From Chryseobacterium taeanense (GTDB lineage: Bacteria > Bacteroidota > Bacteroidia > Flavobacteriales > Weeksellaceae), in the NCBI RefSeq assembly GCF_900099685.1, contig NZ_FNDW01000006.1, positions 232,542 to 296,541 on the forward strand: a DNA stretch of 64,000 bases, written 5' to 3'. Position numbers and translations under genes: made by a program. The notes below the pieces were generated by a model, which worked only from the letters and a program-made list of their open reading frames with translations, did not search any database and was not told the DNA's origin. Numbering within the stretch: the first letter of the stretch is position 1; the number at the start of each line of letters is the position of its first letter. Positions 8,660 through 16,739 of the stretch are shown here, one piece after another.

Positions 8660-9754
8660 ATGAAAAAAATCTATCTGCTTTCTTTAATTTGCTTTCTGTG
8701 CTTAATATCTTGTAAAAACGACGAAAAAATTGAAAGTGTAGAAACTGAAAGTTCTTTTGTTAATTTTAATATTGATGCCGTTCCGTATGCGAAATTATCA
8801 ACGTATATGTTTTTTACGGGAGATCTGAAAAATTTACAGCCTAACGGAAAAGTTGTCCCTTACGAGCCAGCAAGCGCACTTTTTACCGATTACGCACTTA
8901 AGAAAAGATTTATCTGGATGCCGGGCGGTGTGAAAGCGACTTATGATACCGACGACAAAATCCTTAATTTTCCGTTAGGAACGGTTCTCATCAAGCATTT
9001 TTACTACAATACCATCCAGCCTGGAAATACGACAAAGATTATTGAAACAAGGCTAATGATTAAGAAATCAACCGGTTGGATTTTTGCAGAATATCTTTGG
9101 AATGATGCTCAGACAGAGGCAGAATTGGTTACCGGTAGCGATTTTACAAGCGGAAGTTCTAAAAACATAACTTTTAAAAAAGAGACAGGTGAGAATATCA
9201 CTACAGACTACAGAATCCCTTCAGAAACTGAGTGTTTAGCCTGTCATAAACTGGATAATAAACCCATTCCGATCGGGGTAAAACCTCAGAATTTAAATGT
9301 GTCTTATAATTATCAGAGTGGAATTAAAAATCAGCTGCAAAAACTCGTGGAGGAAGGTTATCTGCAAAGCTATCCGTCTAATATTGTTTCCACGGTGAAT
9401 TATAAAGACACCAGTAAACCTCTGGATATTCGTCTGCGGTCTTATCTTGATATCAACTGTGCCCATTGCCATCAGGATAATGCAAGGTGCGATTACAGGG
9501 CCATACGTTTAAGTTTCAATCAGACATCAAACCTGTCAAAATTAGGTGTTTGTGTGATGGCAGATGAGCCTATAAATCCATCATTAGAAAGAATTATTAC
9601 TCCCGGAAATCCCGCGAAATCGGTAATGCATTTCAGGCTTAGCTCAGTAAATGAGAGTAACAGAATGCCTTTGTTGGGAAGAACGATCGTTCATGATGAA
9701 GGGGTAGAACTTTTGCAACAATGGATTTCTTCTTTAAATCAAACTTGTCCATAA
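8660..9754 (+). CDS. Diheme cytochrome c-like lipoprotein (SO_2930-like family)
   Basis: The 364-residue product begins with a lipoprotein signal (LCLISC, Cys18) and has two haem-binding motifs, CLACH (192-196) and CAHCH (267-271). The haem sites are far apart, and the N-terminal half around PYEPASALFTDYALKKRF resembles the SO_2930 family of diheme cytochromes. It would be anchored in the periplasm or outer membrane and carry electrons or act as a peroxidase-like enzyme; the partner is unknown. Only 29 bases separate it from the next gene, so the two may be co-transcribed. Both belong to the accessory block that splits the pigment locus. Confidence 0.82.
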   Translation: MKKIYLLSLICFLCLISCKNDEKIESVETESSFVNFNIDAVPYAKLSTYMFFTGDLKNLQPNGKVVPYEPASALFTDYALKKRFIWMPGGVKATYDTDDKILNFPLGTVLIKHFYYNTIQPGNTTKIIETRLMIKKSTGWIFAEYLWNDAQTEAELVTGSDFTSGSSKNITFKKETGENITTDYRIPSETECLACHKLDNKPIPIGVKPQNLNVSYNYQSGIKNQLQKLVEEGYLQSYPSNIVSTVNYKDTSKPLDIRLRSYLDINCAHCHQDNARCDYRAIRLSFNQTSNLSKLGVCVMADEPINPSLERIITPGNPAKSVMHFRLSSVNESNRMPLLGRTIVHDEGVELLQQWISSLNQTCP

Positions 9755-9783
9755 TAACTAATAATAACAAAAACTTCTAATTC

Positions 9784-11796
9784 ATGAAAAAAATATTCCC
9801 CCTTTTTGTTTTATTATTGAATAGCACATGGGTAATTGCACAATTGACATGTGCCACAGCAATTTCTGTCGACCTGGGAACGATTACTGCTCCTAGTGTT
9901 ACGGGAGATCCACCAGCAACGGCGTGTACATTGGGTACACCGGGTACAAAAGGTTTATGGTATAAATATACAGCTACGGAAAATAAAAATATCAGAGTTA
10001 AAACTTCATTAGCGGGGCAAAGTGCCGATACCCGTCTTATTGTATTTACAGGAAGTTGTGGTGCGTTGAATTGTCTCACTGCCAATGATGATTCTACAGG
10101 AACATTTTCTGAGGTTACTTTTAGTGCTGTTGCCGGAACAACGTATTATATTGTATTTGATAATAAATTCTCTTCGGCAGGTTTTAATATTACACTTTCT
10201 GAAGTGGTTGTAGTGCCCGACCGTTTGTCTTTTGTGACACAGCCGGTATCAGTAGCCGGAACTTTTAATAACTGTATTGTAGACATGAACGGAGATTATC
10301 TTGATGATATTGTCTCCGTGGTAAGTGCGACTCAGATTGTGATTTCTTATCAGCAGTCCGATGGTACTTTTAACAATGTGGCTTATACAGTTCCTTCTAC
10401 CATAATAACTCCTTCTTGGAGTATTGCGGCAGGTGATTATGATAACAATGGTTTTAATGATCTTGTCTATGGTTCAGGAAGCGGAATCGCTTTTTTAAAG
10501 GCAAATTCTGATGGTACGGCCTATACTTCCGACAGAAAACAACAGTCTTTTCTGGTTCAGAGAACCAATTTTATAGATATTAATAATGACGGAAGATTGG
10601 ACGCGTTCGTTTGTGACGACAATGCGCCGAACAGGTATTATATGAATGACGGCACCAATATGAATCATAATCAGGGTGGTTTGGGAGATTTCCCTTCCGG
10701 AGGTAACTATGGATCTATCTGGATCGATTATGATAACGACGGCGATATGGATCTTTTTATTGCAAAATGTAGCGGAGGAGGTTCCGGCCCCGGTGGAAAT
10801 ATAGACGAACTTCACCGGAATAACGGGGATGGAACTTTCACCAATGTTGCAGCTACGGCTAATATGGCAAATCCTACCCAAACTTGGTCTACAGCGTGGG
10901 GAGATTTCAACAATGACGGATGGATGGATGCTGTAGTAGGAATCAACTCCACCAGCAACGGCTTTAGCAAAGTGATGAAGAATAACGGAGACGGAACATT
11001 TACCGATAAATCAGCTGGCTCAGGTTATGATAGCAATAATGCTTTAAGCAGGGAATATGTAGCTCATGATTTTGATAATGACGGATTTTTGGATGTATTG
11101 GGAGCGGGAAATACAATTATGTTCGGAAATGGTGATTTTACATTTACCCCAAATGCAAATCCTTACAGCCTGAATAATTTCGACAGGCCAATAGGGGATT
11201 TAAATAATGATGGATTTCTTGATATTCAGAATGGTAATGTCATCATGATGAATGCTGGAAATACAAACAAATGGCTGAAAGTGACGCTTAAAGGCACTCA
11301 AAGCAACCGAAACGGAATCGGAGCCAGAGTGGAAATTTACGGATCCTGGGGAAAACAAATCAGAGATATACAAAGTGGAACCGGCTTTGGAAACATGAGT
11401 ACTTTGAATGCCCATTTCGGAATCGGTCAGGCTACGGCTATTACAAAGGTTATTGTAAGATGGCCTTCCGGAATTGTAGATGTTATCAATAACGTTACGC
11501 CTAATACAACATTAAATGTAGTGGAAGGTTCTTTTCTGGAAACTAAAGAGTTACAGACTGCTTTACAGCTTTTCACGTTATATCCTAATCCTGTTGATGA
11601 TATTGTTTATTTCAGGACTCAAAAAGATTTTATTCCGGTGGAAGCCAGAATATATGATCTTACCGGAAGACTTGTTCTGCAAACCAAAGTTGAGAGAGAT
11701 TCAGTTTCTGTAAAAGAATTAAATACGGGCAACTATATGTTTGTTTTAACAGATAAAAATGGAAAAACCCAGTCGCAAAAGCTAACGGTAAAATAG
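9784..11796 (+). CDS. Secreted FG-GAP/VCBS repeat protein with ASPIC/UnbV domain and T9SS sorting domain
   Basis: The 670-residue product has a signal peptide (MKKIFPLFVLLLNSTWVIAQ) and an N-terminal jelly-roll-like domain. It then has at least six calcium-binding loops such as DYDNNGFNDL, DINNDGRLDA, DYDNDGDMDL, DFNNDGWMDA, DFDNDGFLDV and DLNNDGFLDI. These form an integrin-like beta-propeller. An ASPIC/UnbV segment follows (RNGIGARVEIYGSWG, VIVRWPSGIVD). The last 75 residues, with YPNPVDDIVYF, DLTGRLVLQ and a Lys-rich end, are a type A sorting domain for the type IX secretion system. The protein is therefore expected on the cell surface or released. Its ligand or enzyme activity is unknown. 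Confidence 0.9.
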   Translation: MKKIFPLFVLLLNSTWVIAQLTCATAISVDLGTITAPSVTGDPPATACTLGTPGTKGLWYKYTATENKNIRVKTSLAGQSADTRLIVFTGSCGALNCLTANDDSTGTFSEVTFSAVAGTTYYIVFDNKFSSAGFNITLSEVVVVPDRLSFVTQPVSVAGTFNNCIVDMNGDYLDDIVSVVSATQIVISYQQSDGTFNNVAYTVPSTIITPSWSIAAGDYDNNGFNDLVYGSGSGIAFLKANSDGTAYTSDRKQQSFLVQRTNFIDINNDGRLDAFVCDDNAPNRYYMNDGTNMNHNQGGLGDFPSGGNYGSIWIDYDNDGDMDLFIAKCSGGGSGPGGNIDELHRNNGDGTFTNVAATANMANPTQTWSTAWGDFNNDGWMDAVVGINSTSNGFSKVMKNNGDGTFTDKSAGSGYDSNNALSREYVAHDFDNDGFLDVLGAGNTIMFGNGDFTFTPNANPYSLNNFDRPIGDLNNDGFLDIQNGNVIMMNAGNTNKWLKVTLKGTQSNRNGIGARVEIYGSWGKQIRDIQSGTGFGNMSTLNAHFGIGQATAITKVIVRWPSGIVDVINNVTPNTTLNVVEGSFLETKELQTALQLFTLYPNPVDDIVYFRTQKDFIPVEARIYDLTGRLVLQTKVERDSVSVKELNTGNYMFVLTDKNGKTQSQKLTVK

Positions 11797-11822
11797 AAAG
11801 TATTAGGCTTAATTAAATAATT

Positions 11823-11852
11823 ACTGCAAGGTCAAATGGCTTTGCAGTTTTT
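11823..11852. terminator. Bidirectional intrinsic terminator
   Basis: ACTGCAA (11823-11829) pairs with TTGCAGT (11842-11848), followed by TTTT on the plus strand. It lies between two convergent genes, 27 bases after one stop and 5 bases from the other. Confidence 0.7.
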
Positions 11853-11856
11853 AATA

Positions 11857-12720
11857 TCAATCGCAGGTTGTCTTTAATTCTATAGGGTCTTTAAAAAAAT
11901 TCATGGCTTCCCATTCTTTTTTATTAAATGCATCTTTTACTTCACGGCTGTTAACATCTTTTCCATTTATTACATAAGTTGTTTTCTCTGTATTAAGATT
12001 TTCCAGCACCATAGATGGTTGTTTTCGATAGTTGCTCCAAAATGTGTCCCATTGTTTGGGTGTTAAATTGGCTACCTTGGAAGAACCGAAATTACGATGC
12101 CCAATATCATTATTTTCTTTTGTGATCGATTTTATTTCGAAAAGATAATTTTCTTCGGCATCCTGAATTTTTAATATAAGTCCGGGAAGTCCGAAGAATT
12201 TATAAGGTCCATCCATGATTGGGATTTCACGGGTAAACCATGCTGTCCATTTTCTCCCTCCAAATTCACAAACTGCTTTCTGAGTATCGTAACCTAGAAT
12301 TTTTTCAGGGGTATTTGATTTTATTTTCCAATGTATAGGGCAGGTGTATGTTACTGAAAGTAGTTTTACGTATGCTTTTTCTTCTACAATTATTTTATTG
12401 TCAGCAGGGTTTTTGATGATCAAAGAACGAAATAAAGATTCTTTTTCATCAGACGGAAGCCGCAAAGGCCCTCTGCTATTATTTTTACTGTAATCGTTTA
12501 TTATTTTTGTTTTTAAGGAATCTGCTCTGAATTTTTTATAAGATTCAAAAAAAGACTGATTATCTTTCGTAATCAGTGCACAGAGTTCATTATTAAATTC
12601 TGAACTTTTTTTCTCTGATTTCCATTTAAAATCATAAATAATTTTATATGATTGTGCCTTGGAATTAATAAATACTACTAGGAGAAGTATCAGAATTGGC
12701 CTGAATAATCTTGTTTTCAT
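11857..12720 (-). CDS. GLPGLI-family exported protein
   Basis: The 287-residue product has a signal peptide (MKTRLFRPILILLLVVFINS) and the diagnostic segment YKFFGLPGLILKIQD near residues 193-207, preceded by the family's WTAWFTREIPI. GLPGLI proteins are Bacteroidota-specific exported proteins of unknown function. The start overlaps the end of the HTTM gene by 56 bases, which suggests translational coupling. It is the last gene of a four-gene minus-strand group headed by a small secreted peptide. In that setting it could protect the cell, process the peptide or anchor a complex; none of these is demonstrated. Confidence 0.88.
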   Translation of the reverse strand: MKTRLFRPILILLLVVFINSKAQSYKIIYDFKWKSEKKSSEFNNELCALITKDNQSFFESYKKFRADSLKTKIINDYSKNNSRGPLRLPSDEKESLFRSLIIKNPADNKIIVEEKAYVKLLSVTYTCPIHWKIKSNTPEKILGYDTQKAVCEFGGRKWTAWFTREIPIMDGPYKFFGLPGLILKIQDAEENYLFEIKSITKENNDIGHRNFGSSKVANLTPKQWDTFWSNYRKQPSMVLENLNTEKTTYVINGKDVNSREVKDAFNKKEWEAMNFFKDPIELKTTCD

Positions 12721-13582
12721 GGTAATAATTAAAATAATATGATGTTAGGTTCCATACGATCATTATGGAAGAGAAAAAGAAAAGGTTAAAGCTCAGAACA
12801 ATGCCCAGATGCATTGAGATGGTAAGCATAAGCCAAATCTTTCTCGTTTTATTTATATTGATAAAGATAGGATAAAAAAGCTCAATAATAATTACTCCCC
12901 ATCCAAGTACAATATAAAAAATGGGATTTTGTATATGGTTTCCGATTTCTACAAAGCTATAAAGGTTCGGCAGGTGAACCGCTTTCCATACTGACTCTCC
13001 ATTCCACCAGTTAAATCCCAAAATCTTATCTAACCCTGAAAAAAAATAGGCAAGACACAAGTGTATTTGTATCAATCTTTTGCATAGTGTTATTGATTGC
13101 TTACTCTCGGAAAATGTCGGGAATAATTTTTTTTGAATTGAAAAATAGGAACTTGAAGGGAAAATTACAATATAAAATAAAGACATACTTGTGAAAAAAT
13201 CGGCGCCATAAAAGAAGAGGCTTCCGGATTTTATAAATGAAATCTGCAAAATGATAAGGGCTATGGCACTAAGCCTGCTAAAAAAGCCCGAAATGACCAT
13301 CAGACAAAGAAAAATGTAGGAAAACTTGAAAAATAGGATAGATTGATAGTCATCAAAAAAGTTATTTAAAAATAATAATATACTTTCTACGGTAAGAATA
13401 TGATATGCACCATAAATGGTGTGTAGTTCCAAAGGAATAATGCTGCTATTCGTATAAAGCAAATCAAAATCATTCCAGAAAGATAAGAAATGCATAAGAA
13501 CAATAATTCCTATAGAAACTCTGAAAAAAACAATAAAATCAGGAGTAAAAGATTTTGAGAAGAAATTGTTTAGTGCTTTCAT
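12665..13582 (-). CDS. HTTM-domain membrane protein (SdpB-like)
   Basis: This 305-residue protein has about eight hydrophobic segments and the layout of the HTTM superfamily, which includes vitamin K carboxylase-like proteins and SdpB of Bacillus. Recognisable parts are FFRVSIGIIVLMHFL at the start, FYGADFF near residue 125 and YFFSGLDKILGFNWWNGESV near residues 180-200. SdpB is needed to mature the SDP peptide toxin. The start overlaps the preceding SdpA-like gene by 4 bases (ATGA), the same adjacency as sdpA-sdpB. Family assignment to HTTM is fairly safe; the SdpB role is inferred from gene order. Confidence 0.75.
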   Translation of the reverse strand: MKALNNFFSKSFTPDFIVFFRVSIGIIVLMHFLSFWNDFDLLYTNSSIIPLELHTIYGAYHILTVESILLFLNNFFDDYQSILFFKFSYIFLCLMVISGFFSRLSAIALIILQISFIKSGSLFFYGADFFTSMSLFYIVIFPSSSYFSIQKKLFPTFSESKQSITLCKRLIQIHLCLAYFFSGLDKILGFNWWNGESVWKAVHLPNLYSFVEIGNHIQNPIFYIVLGWGVIIIELFYPIFININKTRKIWLMLTISMHLGIVLSFNLFFFSSIMIVWNLTSYYFNYYHENKIIQANSDTSPSSIY

Positions 13583-14109
13583 CTTATTTCATCAATTTTT
13601 ATTAAGTGTTCTTTTTTAGTATTAATTTCGCCCAGCCTTGGATATTCATATAAGTAAACTGTGGTAGTAAATTTAGAATTGTACTTTTTTTCAAACATTT
13701 TATTAATTCGTTTAAGAATAATTTTGTTTGCTGCCATTTTGTCTTCATTCTTTTTATTTCCGAAATTATTAAAGAAGATAGCATTTGCGCTTATGAAACG
13801 CGTCTTACCCTCATTTGTATGTAAAAGTTCTGAAGAATTATACACATTGTGCGAATCTTCACTATAAATAACAAAATTGCTGGAAACATTGGGCGCAAAA
13901 AAACCGTATCCGGTGTCAAAGCCAGTATAAGTGAAAATGGGATTTCTATATAGGACACTATTGTTTACTCTTTCTGCTATTTTAGGTTGGTTGTATTCAT
14001 AAAATTCGCAGAAGCTTGAGATCGTTGTTAGTATTCCTGTAGCAAATACTTTAAGAATAATTATCAGAAATATGGTAATTTCTATTTTATTTGGTTTGCG
14101 AGACATCAT
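13579..14109 (-). CDS. Membrane-anchored protein, SdpA-like or DUF5819-like
   Basis: The 176-residue product has one N-terminal membrane segment (ITIFLIIILKVFATGIL) and a periplasmic domain. The mature part contains TGYGFFAPNVSSNFVIY, which resembles the FF-P motif of SdpA proteins and the FAPNP motif of DUF5819 proteins, two families found beside HTTM proteins. The gene ends inside the start of the HTTM gene. I read it as the accessory partner of that protein. Two Met codons stand at the start; either could be used. Confidence 0.7.
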   Translation of the reverse strand: MMSRKPNKIEITIFLIIILKVFATGILTTISSFCEFYEYNQPKIAERVNNSVLYRNPIFTYTGFDTGYGFFAPNVSSNFVIYSEDSHNVYNSSELLHTNEGKTRFISANAIFFNNFGNKKNEDKMAANKIILKRINKMFEKKYNSKFTTTVYLYEYPRLGEINTKKEHLIKIDEIR

Positions 14110-14135
14110 TAACGATTTTGCTGGTTATTTTATAA

Positions 14136-14169
14136 AGACAGGGAAGCAACATTGTTGCGCTCCCTGTCT
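14136..14169 (-). terminator. Strong hairpin between the secreted peptide gene and the export genes (attenuator)
   Basis: AGACAGGGA (14136-14144) pairs perfectly with TCCCTGTCT (14161-14169), and an inner CAAC/GTTG pair extends the stem. Read on the minus strand it stands 10 bases after the stop of the 98-residue peptide gene and is followed by TTTATAAAAT, a weak U-tract. Partial termination would give more peptide than export-protein message. Confidence 0.65.
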
Positions 14170-14178
14170 AAGATTAAA

Positions 14179-14475
14179 TTATTGATAACGTGCAATAATT
14201 AACTTGATTTGAGCCGTTGTTTGAGCATCATCCGGAAAATCTCTGTACCTTGTTGTACACTCATTGCTCATAGCTTGGTAATCACAAACGGACCAACCTA
14301 CTAAACTTTGAGCAAGGAAATTTAGGTCAGCAGCTTTTACAAGTTGTGTATTTGTAACAGTTACCGTTTTTCCTGATACTGTTATTACGGGTCCTAGTTT
14401 TTTGTTGTTAGTTCCTGTGAAAGACATTAGTGAAATTGCTAAAACTCCAGCTGATGCAAGAAGAATTTTTTTCAT
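14179..14475 (-). CDS. Small secreted peptide precursor, two cysteines
   Basis: The 98-residue product has a textbook signal peptide (MKKILLASAGVLAISLMSF) that would leave about 75 residues. The mature part is Thr/Val-rich at first and has just two cysteines, in VCDYQAMSNECT, eight residues apart between them. It resembles no family I can name. It heads the minus-strand group with the SdpA-like and HTTM genes and is separated from them by a strong hairpin, an arrangement common for peptide toxin or signal precursors. An alternative is an ordinary small periplasmic protein. Confidence 0.75.
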   Translation of the reverse strand: MKKILLASAGVLAISLMSFTGTNNKKLGPVITVSGKTVTVTNTQLVKAADLNFLAQSLVGWSVCDYQAMSNECTTRYRDFPDDAQTTAQIKLIIARYQ

Positions 14476-14545
14476 GGCTTTAAAATTTTGAAATTAAAAA
14501 TTTGATTGATTGACACTATTAATATTCATCTTTATGTATTGCGCA

Positions 14546-14782
14546 CTACACTTCAGATGAATGATAATTATTTTTTAATTTCCATTGCTGTCCGTCCTTT
14601 ACCGGTGGATCAGTTGGAGGTATTTTGTCTATGGTGTCGCTTTTTGATGTTTCAGAGTTCTTTTTGTTGATCTTTATCAGATCTTCTGTGGTAGATTCAT
14701 TTGAATTGTCATCTTGTCTGCACGAATTCAATATTGGAATAAATATCATTACTAAAATGGCGATTTGAAAATGCTTTTTCAT
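14546..14782 (-). CDS. Small lipoprotein of unknown function
   Basis: The ATG at 14782 gives a 78-residue product with a lipoprotein signal (MKKHFQIAILVMIFIPIL then NSC). An in-frame upstream ATG at 14851 would put 23 extra residues ahead of the signal and is less likely. The mature part is short, polar and Pro/Asp-rich (DKIPPTDPPVKDG). It lies 70 bases upstream of the small secreted peptide gene on the same strand. It could be an immunity lipoprotein for that peptide, but there is no direct evidence. Confidence 0.65.
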   Translation of the reverse strand: MKKHFQIAILVMIFIPILNSCRQDDNSNESTTEDLIKINKKNSETSKSDTIDKIPPTDPPVKDGQQWKLKNNYHSSEV

Positions 14783-15023
14783 GGTTCTGTTATTTAAGGT
14801 GTTGAGATAGAGCTTATTCCGGTTTTGAAAAGTTAGGGCAAATAATGTCACATGAAAAACAACATTTGTCTCTATGGGGGAATTGATACGTGCTTATTTG
14901 CGAATTAACACATATAATCTTCTATTCTAAGCCCTATTAATACAAGGTTTGATTAAAATTATTCTAAATACAGTGATAATTTGTGTATTTTCTTTATTTT
15001 TATATTGAAAACTAATATTATTT

Positions 15024-16739
15024 ATGATTACTAAAGGAATTACTTTTTCGTTATTTCTTTTAATATTTTTCAATCTTTTGCACTCTAATATAAAGAAAGA
15101 TGAAAGTTTCGAAAATATTAGAAAAAAGTATGAACGTTATGAGGAGAATGATGACAGTGCTTTTTATCATATTAACCAATACATCAATAAAGCAAAAAAA
15201 GAAAAGAACTATGCTAAGCTTGTACAGGGTTATAAGGATGCAGTTTTTTATTCTTCTCGAAATGAAAACAAATTAGCTTATGCAGATAGTACTATCTCGG
15301 CAGCTAAATTATCAGGAAACAAAGAGCTGATAAGCATGGCCTATTTAGGGAAAGGAATTGTATATTATTTTAATTACAAGAAATATCAGCTGGCACTGAA
15401 TGAATACCTCCAAGCTTACCAATATTCTAAAACAATACAGGATGAATATCTGCGACACAAAATTATTTATCATTTAGGCGTTGTGAAAAGCTATCTGGGA
15501 TATTATGAAGACGCTTTAATTCATTTTAAAGAATGCACAAATTATTTTTCTTCTGAGATTAAAAAAAAGAAACTTCATCCTAATATTATTTTTAATAACA
15601 AAAAAGGCTATTATAATAGTATTCATCAGATGGCGGTTTGTTATTTGAATGTTAATAATTATAGAAAGCTGGATTCTTTAGTTGAAATTGGATTAAAAAA
15701 CACTACAGGCATTAGAGATTTTAGCCAGGAAGAAAGTTATTTTTTAAAATGTAAAGGCATTTCATGCTATTATAAGAAAGATTATATGAATGCTATAAAA
15801 TATTTAAATAGGTCTCTACCCAGAATGCTCAAAAACAATAATTTTTCGTGGGCATCTGTAAACTATTTTTATTTAGGAGCAAGCTACCATAATATTAGAA
15901 ATGAGAAAATGGCTATTGAAAATTTTAAAAAGGTAGACTCCATCTTTCAGAAATATAATTTCATTCATTCAGGGATAAGAGAAAACTATAAATTACTAAT
16001 CAGGTACAGTAAAAAGCAATTAGATTTAAATAAGGAATTATATTATGCAAAGCAACTTTTAAAAGCTGATAGCATTATGGCGAAGGATTTTGTTTACTTA
16101 TCATCAAAAATTCATAAAGAATACGATGCCAGAGTACTGAATGATGAGAAAAATAAACTAAAAAAGGAGAAATTATGGGGTACTTTTATTATATATGGGC
16201 TTATTGCGTTAATGGTTTTGCTCATAATATTATTAATAATTAGATATAAGAGAGAAATAAACATTCGGAGAAAATATATTTTGTTAGAAGAAAAGATTCG
16301 TAAAGATTATTTAAATAACAATACTATAACCGAAGATAATTTCCAAGTTCCAAAGGAAAGAAAGTTCACAATTGATGATGATAAGATCAAGAATATACTT
16401 GAAAAACTGAGAGAATTTGAAGAGAAAAAACAGTTTAATCAAAAAGGACTTACGATTACAAAGCTGGCTTCCAAACTGGGAACCAATGCAAACTATCTTT
16501 CGCAGGTGATTAATGAATATAAAGGGACAAATTTTAATAAATATTTGAGCGAACTGAGAATTCATTACATCACAAAGCAAATCTATAATAACAAAACATA
16601 TCTTAATTATACAATAGAAAGTTACGCTGAAGAATGTGGAATTGCTTCGAGGCAGAATTTTTCTAATCTGTTTTATGAAATCAATGGTGTTCGTCCAAAA
16701 GATTTTATTAAAAATAGAAAAAGAGAACTTGATAATTAA
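15024..16739 (+). CDS. TPR sensor with membrane segment and AraC-type DNA-binding domain
   Basis: The 571-residue product has an N-terminal signal/anchor and a long TPR-like helical region (residues about 30-370). A membrane segment follows near 385-408 (IYGLIALMVLLIILLII), and a cytoplasmic C-terminus contains two helix-turn-helix units. The first is LTITKLASKLGTNANYLSQV; the second is YAEECGIASRQNFSNLFYE followed by NGVRPKDF, the AraC signature. This design is a one-component transmembrane regulator common in Flavobacteriia. It is transcribed away from the small peptide operon, which makes that operon a likely target. Its stop codon overlaps the end of the convergent glycosyltransferase gene. 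Confidence 0.87.
   Translation: MITKGITFSLFLLIFFNLLHSNIKKDESFENIRKKYERYEENDDSAFYHINQYINKAKKEKNYAKLVQGYKDAVFYSSRNENKLAYADSTISAAKLSGNKELISMAYLGKGIVYYFNYKKYQLALNEYLQAYQYSKTIQDEYLRHKIIYHLGVVKSYLGYYEDALIHFKECTNYFSSEIKKKKLHPNIIFNNKKGYYNSIHQMAVCYLNVNNYRKLDSLVEIGLKNTTGIRDFSQEESYFLKCKGISCYYKKDYMNAIKYLNRSLPRMLKNNNFSWASVNYFYLGASYHNIRNEKMAIENFKKVDSIFQKYNFIHSGIRENYKLLIRYSKKQLDLNKELYYAKQLLKADSIMAKDFVYLSSKIHKEYDARVLNDEKNKLKKEKLWGTFIIYGLIALMVLLIILLIIRYKREINIRRKYILLEEKIRKDYLNNNTITEDNFQVPKERKFTIDDDKIKNILEKLREFEEKKQFNQKGLTITKLASKLGTNANYLSQVINEYKGTNFNKYLSELRIHYITKQIYNNKTYLNYTIESYAEECGIASRQNFSNLFYEINGVRPKDFIKNRKRELDN

Noticed and set aside
13602..13867. Additional small frames on both strands over the SdpA-like gene
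   Set aside because: They overlap a well-formed anchored protein and have no signal, motif or independent start context.
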